Shown: piece after piece, positions 55,140 to 63,949 of the stretch
How positions within the stretch are numbered: the first letter of the stretch is position 1
Layout: each line of letters opens with the position of its first letter
Assembly (NCBI GenBank): GCA_016928715.1
Contig: JAFGKG010000219.1
Span: 1 to 64,000, forward strand
From: Chloroflexia bacterium
Lineage (GTDB): Bacteria > Chloroflexota > Chloroflexia > DTKN01
Direction: 5' to 3'
DNA: 64,000 nucleotides
Program-made: the position numbers and the translations under genes
The notes under the pieces: generated by a model
Told to the model about the DNA's origin: nothing
Seen by the model: only the letters and a program-made list of their open reading frames with translations
Database searches by the model: none

Positions 55140-55213
55140 GTGCTTCTCAGAACAAGGGTTTCAAAGTAGGGCGTGGAAACGCAACATTTACAGCAATTCT
55201 GTCCTAAAACCGC

Positions 55214-55242
55214 TTGACCGCGCTGCTTGTTTGGGATACAAT
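55214..55242 (+). promoter_or_regulatory. Sigma70 promoter for the HD protein-pyk operon
   Basis: Plus strand: -35 TTGACC (55214-55219), 17-bp spacer, -10 TACAAT (55237-55242), about 80 bp before the ATG at 55325. Confidence 0.72.
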
Positions 55243-55324
55243 AGCAGCAGACTGATGGATCCCCTGCCAGTTCACGCCCGGCGGGAAACCTTTCCTGTAA
55301 AAATTCCAGATCAAGGAGGCGACG

Positions 55325-55894
55325 ATGCCAGTCAATCGTGAAAAGGCCTGGGCCTTGCTGACCGAGTTTACCGAGAGCCCAAACTTGCTCAAGCACGCCC
55401 TAGCGGTGGAAGCATCCATGCGAGCCTATGCCCGACATTTTGGCGAGGATGAGGAGACATGGGGAGTGGTGGGACTGATCCACGACTTTGACTATGAACA
55501 ACACCCCACGCTGGAAGAGCACGTCTTTGCCGGCATGGAGATTTTGCGAGAGCGGGGCTGGCCAGAGGATGTGATCCGGGCGATGGCCGGTCACAGCAAC
55601 CACAGCGGTGTGCCTCGGGACACCTTGATGGCAAAAACGCTATATGCAGTGGACGAACTCACCGGGTTGATTGTTGCCGTGGCACTGGTCCGGCCCAGCA
55701 AGAGCATCCTGGATGTCAAACCCAAGTCGATCAAGAAAAAATGGAAGGATAATGCCTTTGCCCGCGGGGTCAATCGAGAGGAAATCGAGGAGGGCGCCGC
55801 GGCCATTGGTGTGCCCCTGAACGAGCATATTGCCCTGGTCCTGGAAGCGATGAAGGGCATCGCTGATGAGCTGGGGCTGTGTGGCCAAGCCTAG
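55325..55894 (+). CDS. HD-domain phosphohydrolase
   Basis: This 189-residue protein is of the HD superfamily (HDIG type). It has NLLKHALAVEASMRAYA with the first His, the HD pair in LIHDFDYEQHP, and EEHVFAGMEIL followed by MAGHSNHSG with further metal-binding His residues. Such enzymes hydrolyse phosphate esters, often nucleotides; the substrate is unknown. It has a good ribosome site (AAGGAGG). It is the first gene of the plus-strand unit, with pyk starting 11 bp later. Confidence 0.85.
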   Translation: MPVNREKAWALLTEFTESPNLLKHALAVEASMRAYARHFGEDEETWGVVGLIHDFDYEQHPTLEEHVFAGMEILRERGWPEDVIRAMAGHSNHSGVPRDTLMAKTLYAVDELTGLIVAVALVRPSKSILDVKPKSIKKKWKDNAFARGVNREEIEEGAAAIGVPLNEHIALVLEAMKGIADELGLCGQA

Positions 55895-55905
55895 GAGAAT
55901 GGGGA

Positions 55906-57354
55906 ATGCGTCGAGCCAAGATTGTCGCTACATTGGGGCCGTCCAGCAATTCTGAGGAGATGATCCGGGATTTGATCGAGGCCGGGGCTAATACCTTCCG
56001 CCTCAACTTTTCTCACGGCAGTCACGAGGATCATCGGATTCGCCTGGAAACGATCCGACGCGTTTCGCGTGAATTGGAACGACCCGTGGCCATCCTGCAG
56101 GATCTGTCCGGCCCCAAGATCCGGACGGGCCGCCTGCGCGGCCGAGAGCCAATTGAACTGCAGGAGGGCGCCTCCGTCCTTCTGAGCAATCGCGCCGTGG
56201 AGGGAACGGAGGATATCCTCCCCATTAGCTACCCACACCTGGTCGACGACGTCGAGCCGGGACATCGTATTTTGATCGATGACGGCAATATCGAGCTAGA
56301 GGCCATCGAGGCCGAGGGATCGGATCTGCGCTGTCGCGTGCTGCACGGCGGGCTGGTCAAGGAGCGCAAGGGGGTCAATTTTCCCGGCGTGCCCCTGCGG
56401 GTCTATGCCCCGACAGAGAAGGACCGCCGCGATCTGGCCTTCGGGCTTGCTCTGGATGTGGATTACGTGGCCCTATCCTTTGTCCGGCGCGCCGAGGACA
56501 TCCTGGCGACCAAACGGCTGATGGCCCAGGAGGGCAAAGAGGTCCCCCTGATCGCTAAAATTGAGAAACCCGAAGCCCTGGAGGATCTGCCGGCCATCCT
56601 GGAGGCCAGCGAGGGCGTCATGGTGGCCCGGGGCGATTTGGGCGTAGAGATGCCCCCTGAGCGGGTCCCCATCTTGCAGAAACAGATCGTAGAGCAGGCC
56701 AACCAATGCGACTGTCTCTGTATCATTGCCACCCAAATGCTCGAATCGATGATGCACCACCCCCGCCCGACCCGGGCTGAGGCCTCTGACGTGGCCAATG
56801 CCATTATCGATGGGGCCGATGCGGTAATGCTCTCCGGGGAAACGGCGGTGGGGGAATTCCCCGTGGAGACCGTGCGCATGATGGGGCGCATTGTGCAAGA
56901 GGCCGAGAGCAGTGGTCGCCCCCAAATGACAGCCGGCCTGCCGCGCCGTACGCCCCCCACCTATGCCCACGCCATCGCTCACGCCGCGCGGGAAATCGCC
57001 CACGACCTGGAGATCAAGGCAATTGTGGCCTTTACCCGTTCCGGATTCAGCGCTCGCCTGATTTCCAAAGAGCGTCCAAGAGTTCCCATCCTGGCCATTA
57101 CGCCCAGCGATATCGTCTGGCGACAGTTGGGATTGGTCTGGGGCGTGACTCCCATCTGCTGTCCTTTTGTCCAAGGCACCGATGGAATGATCCACGTGGT
57201 CGAGGCCGAACTCGTCGCGCGGGGCCTGGTCCAACCGGGCGACCTGATTGTCATTATGGGCGGGATGCCCATGACCACCCGCGGCAGGACAAACTTTATC
57301 AAGGTCCAGGTGGTCGAGAGCACGGGCAAAATCCGCATGATTCGCCCTGACTAG
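55906..57354 (+). CDS. pyk: Pyruvate kinase
   Basis: This 482-residue glycolytic enzyme transfers phosphate from PEP to ADP. It has the N-terminal KIVATLGPSSNSEEMIRDL, RLNFSHGSHEDH (substrate/K+ binding), DLSGPKIRTG, the active-site Lys in IAKIEKPEALEDL, GVMVARGDLGVEMP, ATQMLESMMHHPRPTRAEAS (activity signature), DAVMLSGETAVGEFPV, and the C-terminal allosteric domain with VAFTRSGFSARLISKERP. ATG 55906 with AGGAGA upstream is chosen; a start nine codons earlier would overlap the HD gene. The C-terminal domain has the usual length and no extra PEP-utilising domain is present. Confidence 0.97.
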   Translation: MRRAKIVATLGPSSNSEEMIRDLIEAGANTFRLNFSHGSHEDHRIRLETIRRVSRELERPVAILQDLSGPKIRTGRLRGREPIELQEGASVLLSNRAVEGTEDILPISYPHLVDDVEPGHRILIDDGNIELEAIEAEGSDLRCRVLHGGLVKERKGVNFPGVPLRVYAPTEKDRRDLAFGLALDVDYVALSFVRRAEDILATKRLMAQEGKEVPLIAKIEKPEALEDLPAILEASEGVMVARGDLGVEMPPERVPILQKQIVEQANQCDCLCIIATQMLESMMHHPRPTRAEASDVANAIIDGADAVMLSGETAVGEFPVETVRMMGRIVQEAESSGRPQMTAGLPRRTPPTYAHAIAHAAREIAHDLEIKAIVAFTRSGFSARLISKERPRVPILAITPSDIVWRQLGLVWGVTPICCPFVQGTDGMIHVVEAELVARGLVQPGDLIVIMGGMPMTTRGRTNFIKVQVVESTGKIRMIRPD

Positions 57355-57397
57355 CCCTCGATTGAGGCGCTTGGGGCAATTTTTTCCGGAGGGAACC

Positions 57398-59131
57398 ATG
57401 CCGCCAGCTACAGATGTACCCCCCTATAGCCGCCAGTTGCCCCCGGTCCATCCCGGTCAGCCGCGCGAGACGGTGCAGGTTCGTTTTCCAGACGGCCGTA
57501 TCTTGGAAGGACCGCGCCATGCCCCCCTGGAGGCCTTTATCGCTGCCATGCGCCGGCCGGGAGACCCCCCCGTGGTCTCGGCCATCGTGGAGGGCAAGCT
57601 CGTCGAACTCGCCCACCCAGTGGAGCACGAAATCGACGTGGAGCCCATCTCGATCCGCCACAGCGACGGCACCCGCATCTACCAGCGATCCCTCTGCTTT
57701 CTGCTGATCGTCGCCGCCCACGAGTTATTCCCCGAGGCGCTGATCCACATCGATTACTCCCTGACCCTGAACGGGCTGTATTGCCGGGTGGAAGGAAGAG
57801 ATACGTTCAGCAAAGAGGATTTGGAGCAACTGGAATCGCACATGCGCGCCTTGGTGCAGGCCGACCTGCCCATTGTTAAAAAGCGGATCTCCCTGGAAGA
57901 GGCGCGGGAGATTTTTGAACAGCAGGGCTACCTGGATAAAATTCGCCTGCTGGTCTTTCGACAGAAAGGCTATCTGAAGGTCTATGGCCTGCGCGGGCTG
58001 TACGACTATTTTTACGGCCATATGGTGCCCTCTACGGGCTATCTGCACCTTTTCGCCCTGCAGCCTTATCCTCCGGGCTTTATCCTGCGCTTCCCCCGCC
58101 GATCCCAACCGGGCCGGCTGCCCCCCTTTCGCGATTCCCCCAAACTGGCCGCAGTCTTTGAGGAATATGGCGAGTGGATGGATTTCTTGGAGGTCAAGGA
58201 CGTCGCCGGCCTCAACCGGGCCATCGCCGAGCGGCGCATCCGGGAGGTCATCCTGGTGGCCGAAGCCCTGCATGCCCAACGGGTGACCGAGATTGCCCAA
58301 GAGATCGCCCGGCAGCGCGAAAGCATCCGCCTGGTCTTGATCGCCGGCCCTTCTTCCGCCGGCAAGACCACCTTTACCAAGCGCCTGGCTGTGCAGCTTC
58401 TGGCCAACGGCATCCGCCCCCTGCCCATTGGCCTGGACGACTATTTTGTCCCTCGGGCCGAAACCCCCCGCGACGAGGAGGGCCAGTTCGATTACGAGAT
58501 CCTGGAGGCCATCGACCTCGAGTTGTTCAACGAGCAGCTCCTGGCACTGCTGGAGGGAAGGGAAATCCGCCTGCCCCACTATAACTTTATCAGCGGACTG
58601 CGCGAGGAAGGGCCAACCCTGTCGTTGCAACAAGGCCAGGTGCTGCTCATCGAGGGCCTGCACGGCCTGAACCCCCGCCTGGTGCCCCGCATTCCCCCGG
58701 CCTCGGTCTATCGGGTCTATGTCTCGGCTCTGACCCAGTTGAATCTGGATTGGCACAACCGTGTACCCACTACGGACACCCGCTTGCTGCGCCGGCTGGT
58801 GCGGGATGCCCGCGACCGCGGCTACAGCGCCCACGAGACCATCACCCGTTGGGAAAAGGTGCGCCGGGGAGAGACCCGCAACATTTTCATCTACCAGGAG
58901 AACGCCGACTGCATGTTCAACTCGGCCCTGGTCTACGAACTGGCCGTGCTCAAACCCCTGGCCGAGCCCTTGCTGCGCCAGATCGAGCCCGGCACGCTGC
59001 CCTGGGTCGAGGCCCGGCGGCTCCTGGCCTTCCTGGAATGGTTCCTGCCCTGTCCCCCGGACCTGATCCCGGATAATTCCCTGCTGCGTGAATTTATCGG
59101 CGGCTCCATTCTGCGAGATTTTCGCTTTTAG
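57398..59131 (+). CDS. Uridine kinase-like protein with ThrRS-like N-terminal domains
   Basis: This 577-residue protein starts with a TGS-like domain (VQVRFPDGRILEGPRHAPLE) and then the second N-terminal editing-type domain seen in threonyl-tRNA synthetase (AAHELFPEALIHIDYSLTLN, SKEDLEQLESHM, SLEEAREIFEQQG). The C-terminal half, from about residue 310, is a P-loop nucleoside/uridine kinase: Walker A GPSSAGKTTF near 317, then GLDDYFVPRAETP, PHYNFISGLR and LLIEGLHGLNP. This fusion is known in Chloroflexota, Firmicutes and others and is usually annotated as uridine kinase; the true nucleoside substrate and the role of the ThrRS-like part are not established. ATG 57398 follows GGAGGG. It is 43 bp after pyk and 8 bp before the SARP gene. 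Confidence 0.86.
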   Translation: MPPATDVPPYSRQLPPVHPGQPRETVQVRFPDGRILEGPRHAPLEAFIAAMRRPGDPPVVSAIVEGKLVELAHPVEHEIDVEPISIRHSDGTRIYQRSLCFLLIVAAHELFPEALIHIDYSLTLNGLYCRVEGRDTFSKEDLEQLESHMRALVQADLPIVKKRISLEEAREIFEQQGYLDKIRLLVFRQKGYLKVYGLRGLYDYFYGHMVPSTGYLHLFALQPYPPGFILRFPRRSQPGRLPPFRDSPKLAAVFEEYGEWMDFLEVKDVAGLNRAIAERRIREVILVAEALHAQRVTEIAQEIARQRESIRLVLIAGPSSAGKTTFTKRLAVQLLANGIRPLPIGLDDYFVPRAETPRDEEGQFDYEILEAIDLELFNEQLLALLEGREIRLPHYNFISGLREEGPTLSLQQGQVLLIEGLHGLNPRLVPRIPPASVYRVYVSALTQLNLDWHNRVPTTDTRLLRRLVRDARDRGYSAHETITRWEKVRRGETRNIFIYQENADCMFNSALVYELAVLKPLAEPLLRQIEPGTLPWVEARRLLAFLEWFLPCPPDLIPDNSLLREFIGGSILRDFRF

Positions 59132-59139
59132 GGGCGCTT

Positions 59140-62100
59140 ATGGGCACGCTGCGTATCTTTCTCTTCGGGGGCTTGCACCTCTCTTATGGGCAGCAGCACC
59201 TGCCCACGTTTCCCACCCAGAAAACGCGTTCCCTGTTCGCCTACCTGGTAACGTTCCGCGATCGGCCGCACGCCCGAGAGGATCTGGCCCGTACCTTCTG
59301 GCGCCACAGCCCCCTGGACCGCGCTCGCCGCAGCCTCAACACCACCGTGTGGCGACTGCGGCGGATCGTGCCGCCCGGCTATCTGCAATCCGTTGGGGAA
59401 CAGCTTGCCTTTGAGCCCAGCGGGGACTATTGGGTCGACGTGGTCGCCTTTGAACAGGCCCTCCAACAGGCGGGCTGGACCCCGGGGCGGGACGCGTCCT
59501 CGTTTTTCCCAGCCCATCCCCAGGCTTTCGAGGCCCTGCAGCGGGCGGCGGAACTCTATCGGGGCGATTTCCTGGACGGTTTTGGCGAGGAGTGGCGCCT
59601 GGTTGAGGCCGAACGGCTGCGCTCCCTCTACCTGCAGGCACTGAAGCAATTGTTGGCCGGCTATCGCGATCGAGGCGATGACGAACAGGCCCTGCAGATC
59701 GCCCAGCGCTTGCTGCAGCTTGACCCACTGCACGAACAAGCCCACCAGCAGGCCATCGAACTGTACGCCCGGCTGGGCCGGATGAAGGATGCCCATACCC
59801 AATTCGAGACCTGTCGCCGCTTGCTTAGGGAGGAACTGGACGTCAAACCAATGCCCGAGACAGTGTCCGTATACCAGCGCATTTGCCGCACCAGCCCTAA
59901 CGCTGCGCTCCCACCGCCTTCCTCCAACTTGCCTTTTAGCGACCAATCGATACCTGGACCTCTCTCCCGCAGCCCCTTTGACAATTTCGGACAGGTACCG
60001 ATGGTGGGCCAGGAGCAGGTCTGGTCCTCCCTGTTGTCTCGTTTTTCGCTGGCCGCCCGGGGAGAGGGTGGGTTGGTCATGCTGATGGGTCGAGCCGGCG
60101 AGGGTAAAACCCGCCTGGCCCAAGAGTTAGCCCGTTATGCCAAAAGCCGGGGTTGGCTATCCCTTTGGGGGAACTGCCACGAGTTCAAAGAGCCCCCTCC
60201 GTATCAGGCCTGGACTGAAGCGCTTCGCTCCGCCCTCTCCTGGCTGGGCCGGCAAAACTGGAATTTACTGCCCTCAGCCTGCCTGAGCGAGATCACGCTG
60301 CTGCTGCCCGAGTTGGGCCGGCTGCTGCCGAGTTTACCGCCCCCAGCGAACGTCCCCGCCCCGCAGCGGCGGGAACAATTGCAGCAGGCCCTATGGGGCT
60401 TTTTGCTTGGCCTGGGCCGGGTGCGCCCCTGCCTGGTCGTCCTGGACGACCTGCACTGGGCGGACGAGGCCACCCTGCAGGCATTGGCCAGCTTGACCCG
60501 CTTGCCGGACTGCCCCCTGCTCATCCTGGGAACCACCCGCTCGGACGAGCAGCCCCCCCTCCTGCACACACTGCTGCAGGAGGGGACCGACACCGAGGCC
60601 CTGCAGCAGTACAAATTGAAGCCCCTCTCGCGGTCAGAGGTCGGCGAGTTGAGCCAGGCGCTGCTGGGCCGGGCCTTGCCCGATGCACTTTTTGTCGAAC
60701 GTCTCTATCAAGAAACGGGGGGAAATCCTTTCTATATCATCGAGTCGCTCAAAGGCCTCTACGAGCAGGGCCTGCTCTCACAGGATCGTCAGGGCCGGTG
60801 GCACCTTGAGCAGGACTCCACCCAACTGCTCCAGGCCGACTGGCCCCTCCCTCGTGGGATTGGCCAGGTGGTGCGCCGCCGCCTGGAGCAACTTGCCCGG
60901 AACGAGTGTGCCCTGTTAGAACTCGCCGCAGTTCTGGGAAGGAGAATGCCTTTTGACCTGCTCTGGCAGTCCAGCGGCTGGTCGGAGGAGCGGGTACTGG
61001 AGGTCACGGACGAACTGCTGCGGCGGCAGTTCCTGGTCGAGGGGGATGACGCCCTGAGATTTGTTCACGATCACGTGCGCCAAATCATCTACCAGGGCAT
61101 CGGGCCGGCTCGTCGTCAATTTTTGCATCGGCGTGCGGGGGAAGTGTTGGAGGCATACGACGCCGGGTGCATTGAGGAATTGGCCCACCATTTTTTCCTG
61201 AGCCGGCAACTAGAGCGGGCGATGCCATACTGCTTGCAGGCGGGAAATCGGGCCATGAGTCTCTATGCTTACCAGTCCGCCCTGACTTATTACAATTGGA
61301 TCGTCCAGGCCGCCCAAGAGTTGGGTGAAATAGAGCACGCGACGGAATTATTGAGGGCTTATGAGTGTTTTGGTTACGTGTGGGGACACCTGGGTAACAT
61401 TGACCGAGCGCTGGAAAATTATGCCGCTATGCGCCAGGTGGCCCAATCCGCCAAAAATTGGGCCGCTGTTGCCCGATCCGAGAGACGAGTGGCCTGGGTA
61501 TATGGAAGTATGTTGCATGATTGGAATGAGGGGCTATCTCGCGCTCGCCAGGCCGGCCAATTGGCCCGCGAGGCAGAGGATTGGCGGGAAACGGTCATCG
61601 CTATGCTGGATACAGGCTTTTTCCACAACATGTTGGGGCAATATGCCCAGGCACTGGATACCCTGCAGCAGGCCCTGGCCCTCTCTAGAGAACAGGGCGA
61701 AGCCGGACCGGCGGCGCACTGCTTACAATATATTGGCCTGGCACAGCAAGCCCTAGGTCAATATCAAGAATCCCAGACCGCATTTCAGGAAGCCTTGCAA
61801 GTCTTTGTAGAGATCGGTAATCGATGGGCACAAGCCAGTACTTGGGCCGATCTCGGTTATCTTTACCTGAGTATGGGAAATCTGGCCCTGGCGGAAGACT
61901 CTTTTTTCAAGACCCAGTCCGTGTTGAACGACACGGTCTCTTATCTTGGCTCTCCCTATGAACTGATTGGCCTGGCGGCCGTGCAGCGCTGGCGGGGAGC
62001 GTGTGCTAAAAGTCTGGAATGGCTGGACCAGGCCTCCAAGGTGGGGCATCGTTTTGAGGAGAGCCACTATACCGCTGCTCTATATCTCTTTTATCGATCG

Positions 62101-63195
62101 TTGGTTCACTGGGACCTGGGCCAGATTGGGGCCAGCCTCGACGATCTGTGGCTGGCCTTGGAGCGGGCTCGCCAAAGCAATACCCCAACGCTGGTGATCG
62201 ACCTGTTGAATAGCCTGGGCTTTAGCCTGCGTGTTTTGGGCCAGGTCGAGCAGTCCGCTGCCTGTCATCAAGAGGGGCTGGACCTTGCCAACCGATCAGC
62301 ATCTCTCTCCGGTAAGAAAGAATCCCTGGTCGGACTCGGTCTTGTCCATGTCTATCAGGGCAATCTCGTGGGAGGGCGTGCACACCTGGCGCGGTCCGTG
62401 CAACTGGCCCGTCTCCTGGGATCAAAGCATCGGGCGACAGCTCTCGCCGCGCTGGCCGAGGGCTGCCTGGTCAATTGGGACCTAGAACCAGCCCGGTCGT
62501 TGGCCCAAAAATCCTTGGGCTTGGCCGAACAAATGGACCTGCTTCCCCTGCAGGTCCACTCGCTGCATTTGCTGGGCTGGGCCTTGCTTGGACTGGGCTA
62601 CCCCGAGCAGGCCAGGACCGCACTGGAACAGGCCCTGCACAGGGCTTCCCCACCCGGTTATCCCATGCGGCGGTGGATGATTCTCGTGGGACTGTCGAAT
62701 ACACTGGCAGAACTGGGCGAACAGGCCGAGTCCGTACGACTGCGGCGACAGGCCGTCAGCCTGGTCCAAGGGATACTGGACGGCCTGGAAGACGAGGATA
62801 TAAAGCGTTCTTTTAAATCACAGGGGGCCGTGAGGACATTACTTGGGGAGAGCGAGCCGGTTCCTTTAGAGTCCGGCCAAACTTGCGTTGGCTTGGCCCG
62901 ACTGGGGGCGCCCACCGGCAGGCACCTGCTCCCGGAGGAACAGGTGCTCGTGCTGTGGACGGCACAAGTCGATCCCTTGCCGGGTGAGGACAAGGTCGCC
63001 CGCCGCAGGCGCCATATCCTGCACCTGTTGAGCGAGGCTGCTGTGCAGGGCGGCGATCCCACAGAGGCCGATTTGGCCGCCGTCCTCGGAGTGAGTACGC
63101 GCACCGTGCGCAGCGACGTCGCCGCTCTGCGCGCGTCCGGCCGGACGATCCGCACCCGCGGCGGCCGGACGACCACAAGGCGGGCTCCCGCGTAA
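59140..63195 (+). CDS. Large SARP/BTAD-type transcriptional regulator with ATPase, TPR and C-terminal HTH
   Basis: This 1351-residue regulator is built as follows. Residues 1 to about 95 are the OmpR-type DNA-binding domain of SARP proteins (IFLFGGLHLSY, LFAYLVTFRDRPHARED, RRSLNTTVWRLRR). Residues about 100-245 are BTAD, the TPR-like helical domain ending in EELDVKPMPETVSVYQ. Next is an AAA/STAND ATPase with Walker A GRAGEGKTRL near 317 and Walker B VVLDDLHWADE near 433, followed by about 600 residues of TPR repeats (for example ALDTLQQALALSREQGE). The last about 70 residues form an extra helix-turn-helix, DLAAVLGVSTRTVRSDVAAL, with a basic tail. Such STAND regulators bind a signal through TPRs and use ATP to assemble. 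It is 8 bp after the uridine kinase-like gene. Targets are unknown. Confidence 0.88.
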   Translation: MGTLRIFLFGGLHLSYGQQHLPTFPTQKTRSLFAYLVTFRDRPHAREDLARTFWRHSPLDRARRSLNTTVWRLRRIVPPGYLQSVGEQLAFEPSGDYWVDVVAFEQALQQAGWTPGRDASSFFPAHPQAFEALQRAAELYRGDFLDGFGEEWRLVEAERLRSLYLQALKQLLAGYRDRGDDEQALQIAQRLLQLDPLHEQAHQQAIELYARLGRMKDAHTQFETCRRLLREELDVKPMPETVSVYQRICRTSPNAALPPPSSNLPFSDQSIPGPLSRSPFDNFGQVPMVGQEQVWSSLLSRFSLAARGEGGLVMLMGRAGEGKTRLAQELARYAKSRGWLSLWGNCHEFKEPPPYQAWTEALRSALSWLGRQNWNLLPSACLSEITLLLPELGRLLPSLPPPANVPAPQRREQLQQALWGFLLGLGRVRPCLVVLDDLHWADEATLQALASLTRLPDCPLLILGTTRSDEQPPLLHTLLQEGTDTEALQQYKLKPLSRSEVGELSQALLGRALPDALFVERLYQETGGNPFYIIESLKGLYEQGLLSQDRQGRWHLEQDSTQLLQADWPLPRGIGQVVRRRLEQLARNECALLELAAVLGRRMPFDLLWQSSGWSEERVLEVTDELLRRQFLVEGDDALRFVHDHVRQIIYQGIGPARRQFLHRRAGEVLEAYDAGCIEELAHHFFLSRQLERAMPYCLQAGNRAMSLYAYQSALTYYNWIVQAAQELGEIEHATELLRAYECFGYVWGHLGNIDRALENYAAMRQVAQSAKNWAAVARSERRVAWVYGSMLHDWNEGLSRARQAGQLAREAEDWRETVIAMLDTGFFHNMLGQYAQALDTLQQALALSREQGEAGPAAHCLQYIGLAQQALGQYQESQTAFQEALQVFVEIGNRWAQASTWADLGYLYLSMGNLALAEDSFFKTQSVLNDTVSYLGSPYELIGLAAVQRWRGACAKSLEWLDQASKVGHRFEESHYTAALYLFYRSLVHWDLGQIGASLDDLWLALERARQSNTPTLVIDLLNSLGFSLRVLGQVEQSAACHQEGLDLANRSASLSGKKESLVGLGLVHVYQGNLVGGRAHLARSVQLARLLGSKHRATALAALAEGCLVNWDLEPARSLAQKSLGLAEQMDLLPLQVHSLHLLGWALLGLGYPEQARTALEQALHRASPPGYPMRRWMILVGLSNTLAELGEQAESVRLRRQAVSLVQGILDGLEDEDIKRSFKSQGAVRTLLGESEPVPLESGQTCVGLARLGAPTGRHLLPEEQVLVLWTAQVDPLPGEDKVARRRRHILHLLSEAAVQGGDPTEADLAAVLGVSTRTVRSDVAALRASGRTIRTRGGRTTTRRAPA

Positions 63196-63568
63196 GCGGG
63201 GGGGATTTGCGTTCTTTGGGGTGGCCGCCCCGGCTGCGCCGGGGTTGGATCGTGGGCACCTGCTCCGGAAATAGACCGTAAAGGCGTCCGCCTGCGCGGA
63301 CGCCCGGCCAAAGGCCCGTCAGGCTTCAGCCGGCGCTTGAATTCCCCAGGCGGCTAAAGCCTCTGCTGGGGGGACTCAAACCGCATGCCATGCCCGCTTT
63401 TGGCCCGGCGGTATGCTGGAGCACAGAAACTTCAAGTTTCTGGGTAGCGCAGTCGAGGAATCGCGTGGATAGCAAAACGATTCCTCGTCTCCGGGCCAAA
63501 CCCGGCGGAGTTTGGGAGCAAAAGTCGGCGGAGCCATGTGCCAGACTCGGCTGAGTCATGTGCCAGAC
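63196..63568. repeat. Cluster of short palindromes and a tandem 22-bp repeat
   Basis: The 470 bp after the SARP gene hold no gene but several repeats. These are a hairpin CCCCGGC-TGC-GCCGGGG (63228-63244), GGCGTCCGC with its complement (63283-63304), a degenerate GGCTTCAGCCG / CGGCTAAAGCCTC pair (63322-63363) related to the elements at 2936 and 19317, a palindrome AGAAACTT-C-AAGTTTCT (63425-63441), GAGGAATCG with CGATTCCTC (63455-63486), and two tandem near-identical 22-mers beginning TCGGCNGAG (63525-63546 and 63547-63568). The rest up to 63665 shows nothing recognisable. Confidence 0.7.
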
Positions 63569-63665
63569 TCTCGCCTCATTTTTTCCTCATGGTTCCTCCC
63601 TACAGCCGATCCTTGTGATAGCCTTCGACTATACTGGGTCCAACGATTGCATTCAAGGAGCGCCC

Positions 63666-63899
63666 ATGACGTTAATTCCGCGCCGCAGCGCCGCCTTTGT
63701 CGTCCGCATCTGGTGGGAACGCCCCGAAGGGGAGCAGTCGCTCTGGCGGGGCCAGGCGATCCACACGGACAGCCGCCAGGTTCAGTACTTCGACTGTCTG
63801 GAGGATCTGTTGGAATTCATCGAAACCTGGACGGGCGAACTGCATGGACAGTCACCGTCCTCTGAGGCCTCCCCAAAGGCCCCGAGAAAAATGGGGTAG
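63666..63899 (+). CDS. Small conserved-looking hypothetical protein
   Basis: This 77-residue protein contains FVVRIWWERPEGEQSLWRGQ, then HTDSRQVQYFDCLEDLLEFIETWTG, a pattern of strands followed by a helix. It resembles small proteins frequently seen in Chloroflexota whose function is unknown. ATG 63666 follows AAGGAG; a longer in-frame reading has no ribosome site. The Ser/Pro-rich tail of about 20 residues is poorly ordered. Confidence 0.65.
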   Translation: MTLIPRRSAAFVVRIWWERPEGEQSLWRGQAIHTDSRQVQYFDCLEDLLEFIETWTGELHGQSPSSEASPKAPRKMG

Positions 63900-63949
63900 G
63901 ATAATGGACCCGGAAATTTACCCTCGAAACAAGCCTGGAGGTCTCCCCA

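Noticed and set aside
63525-63568. Possible CRISPR from tandem 22-mers
   Set aside because: Only two adjoining copies with no spacer between them; treated as a tandem repeat.
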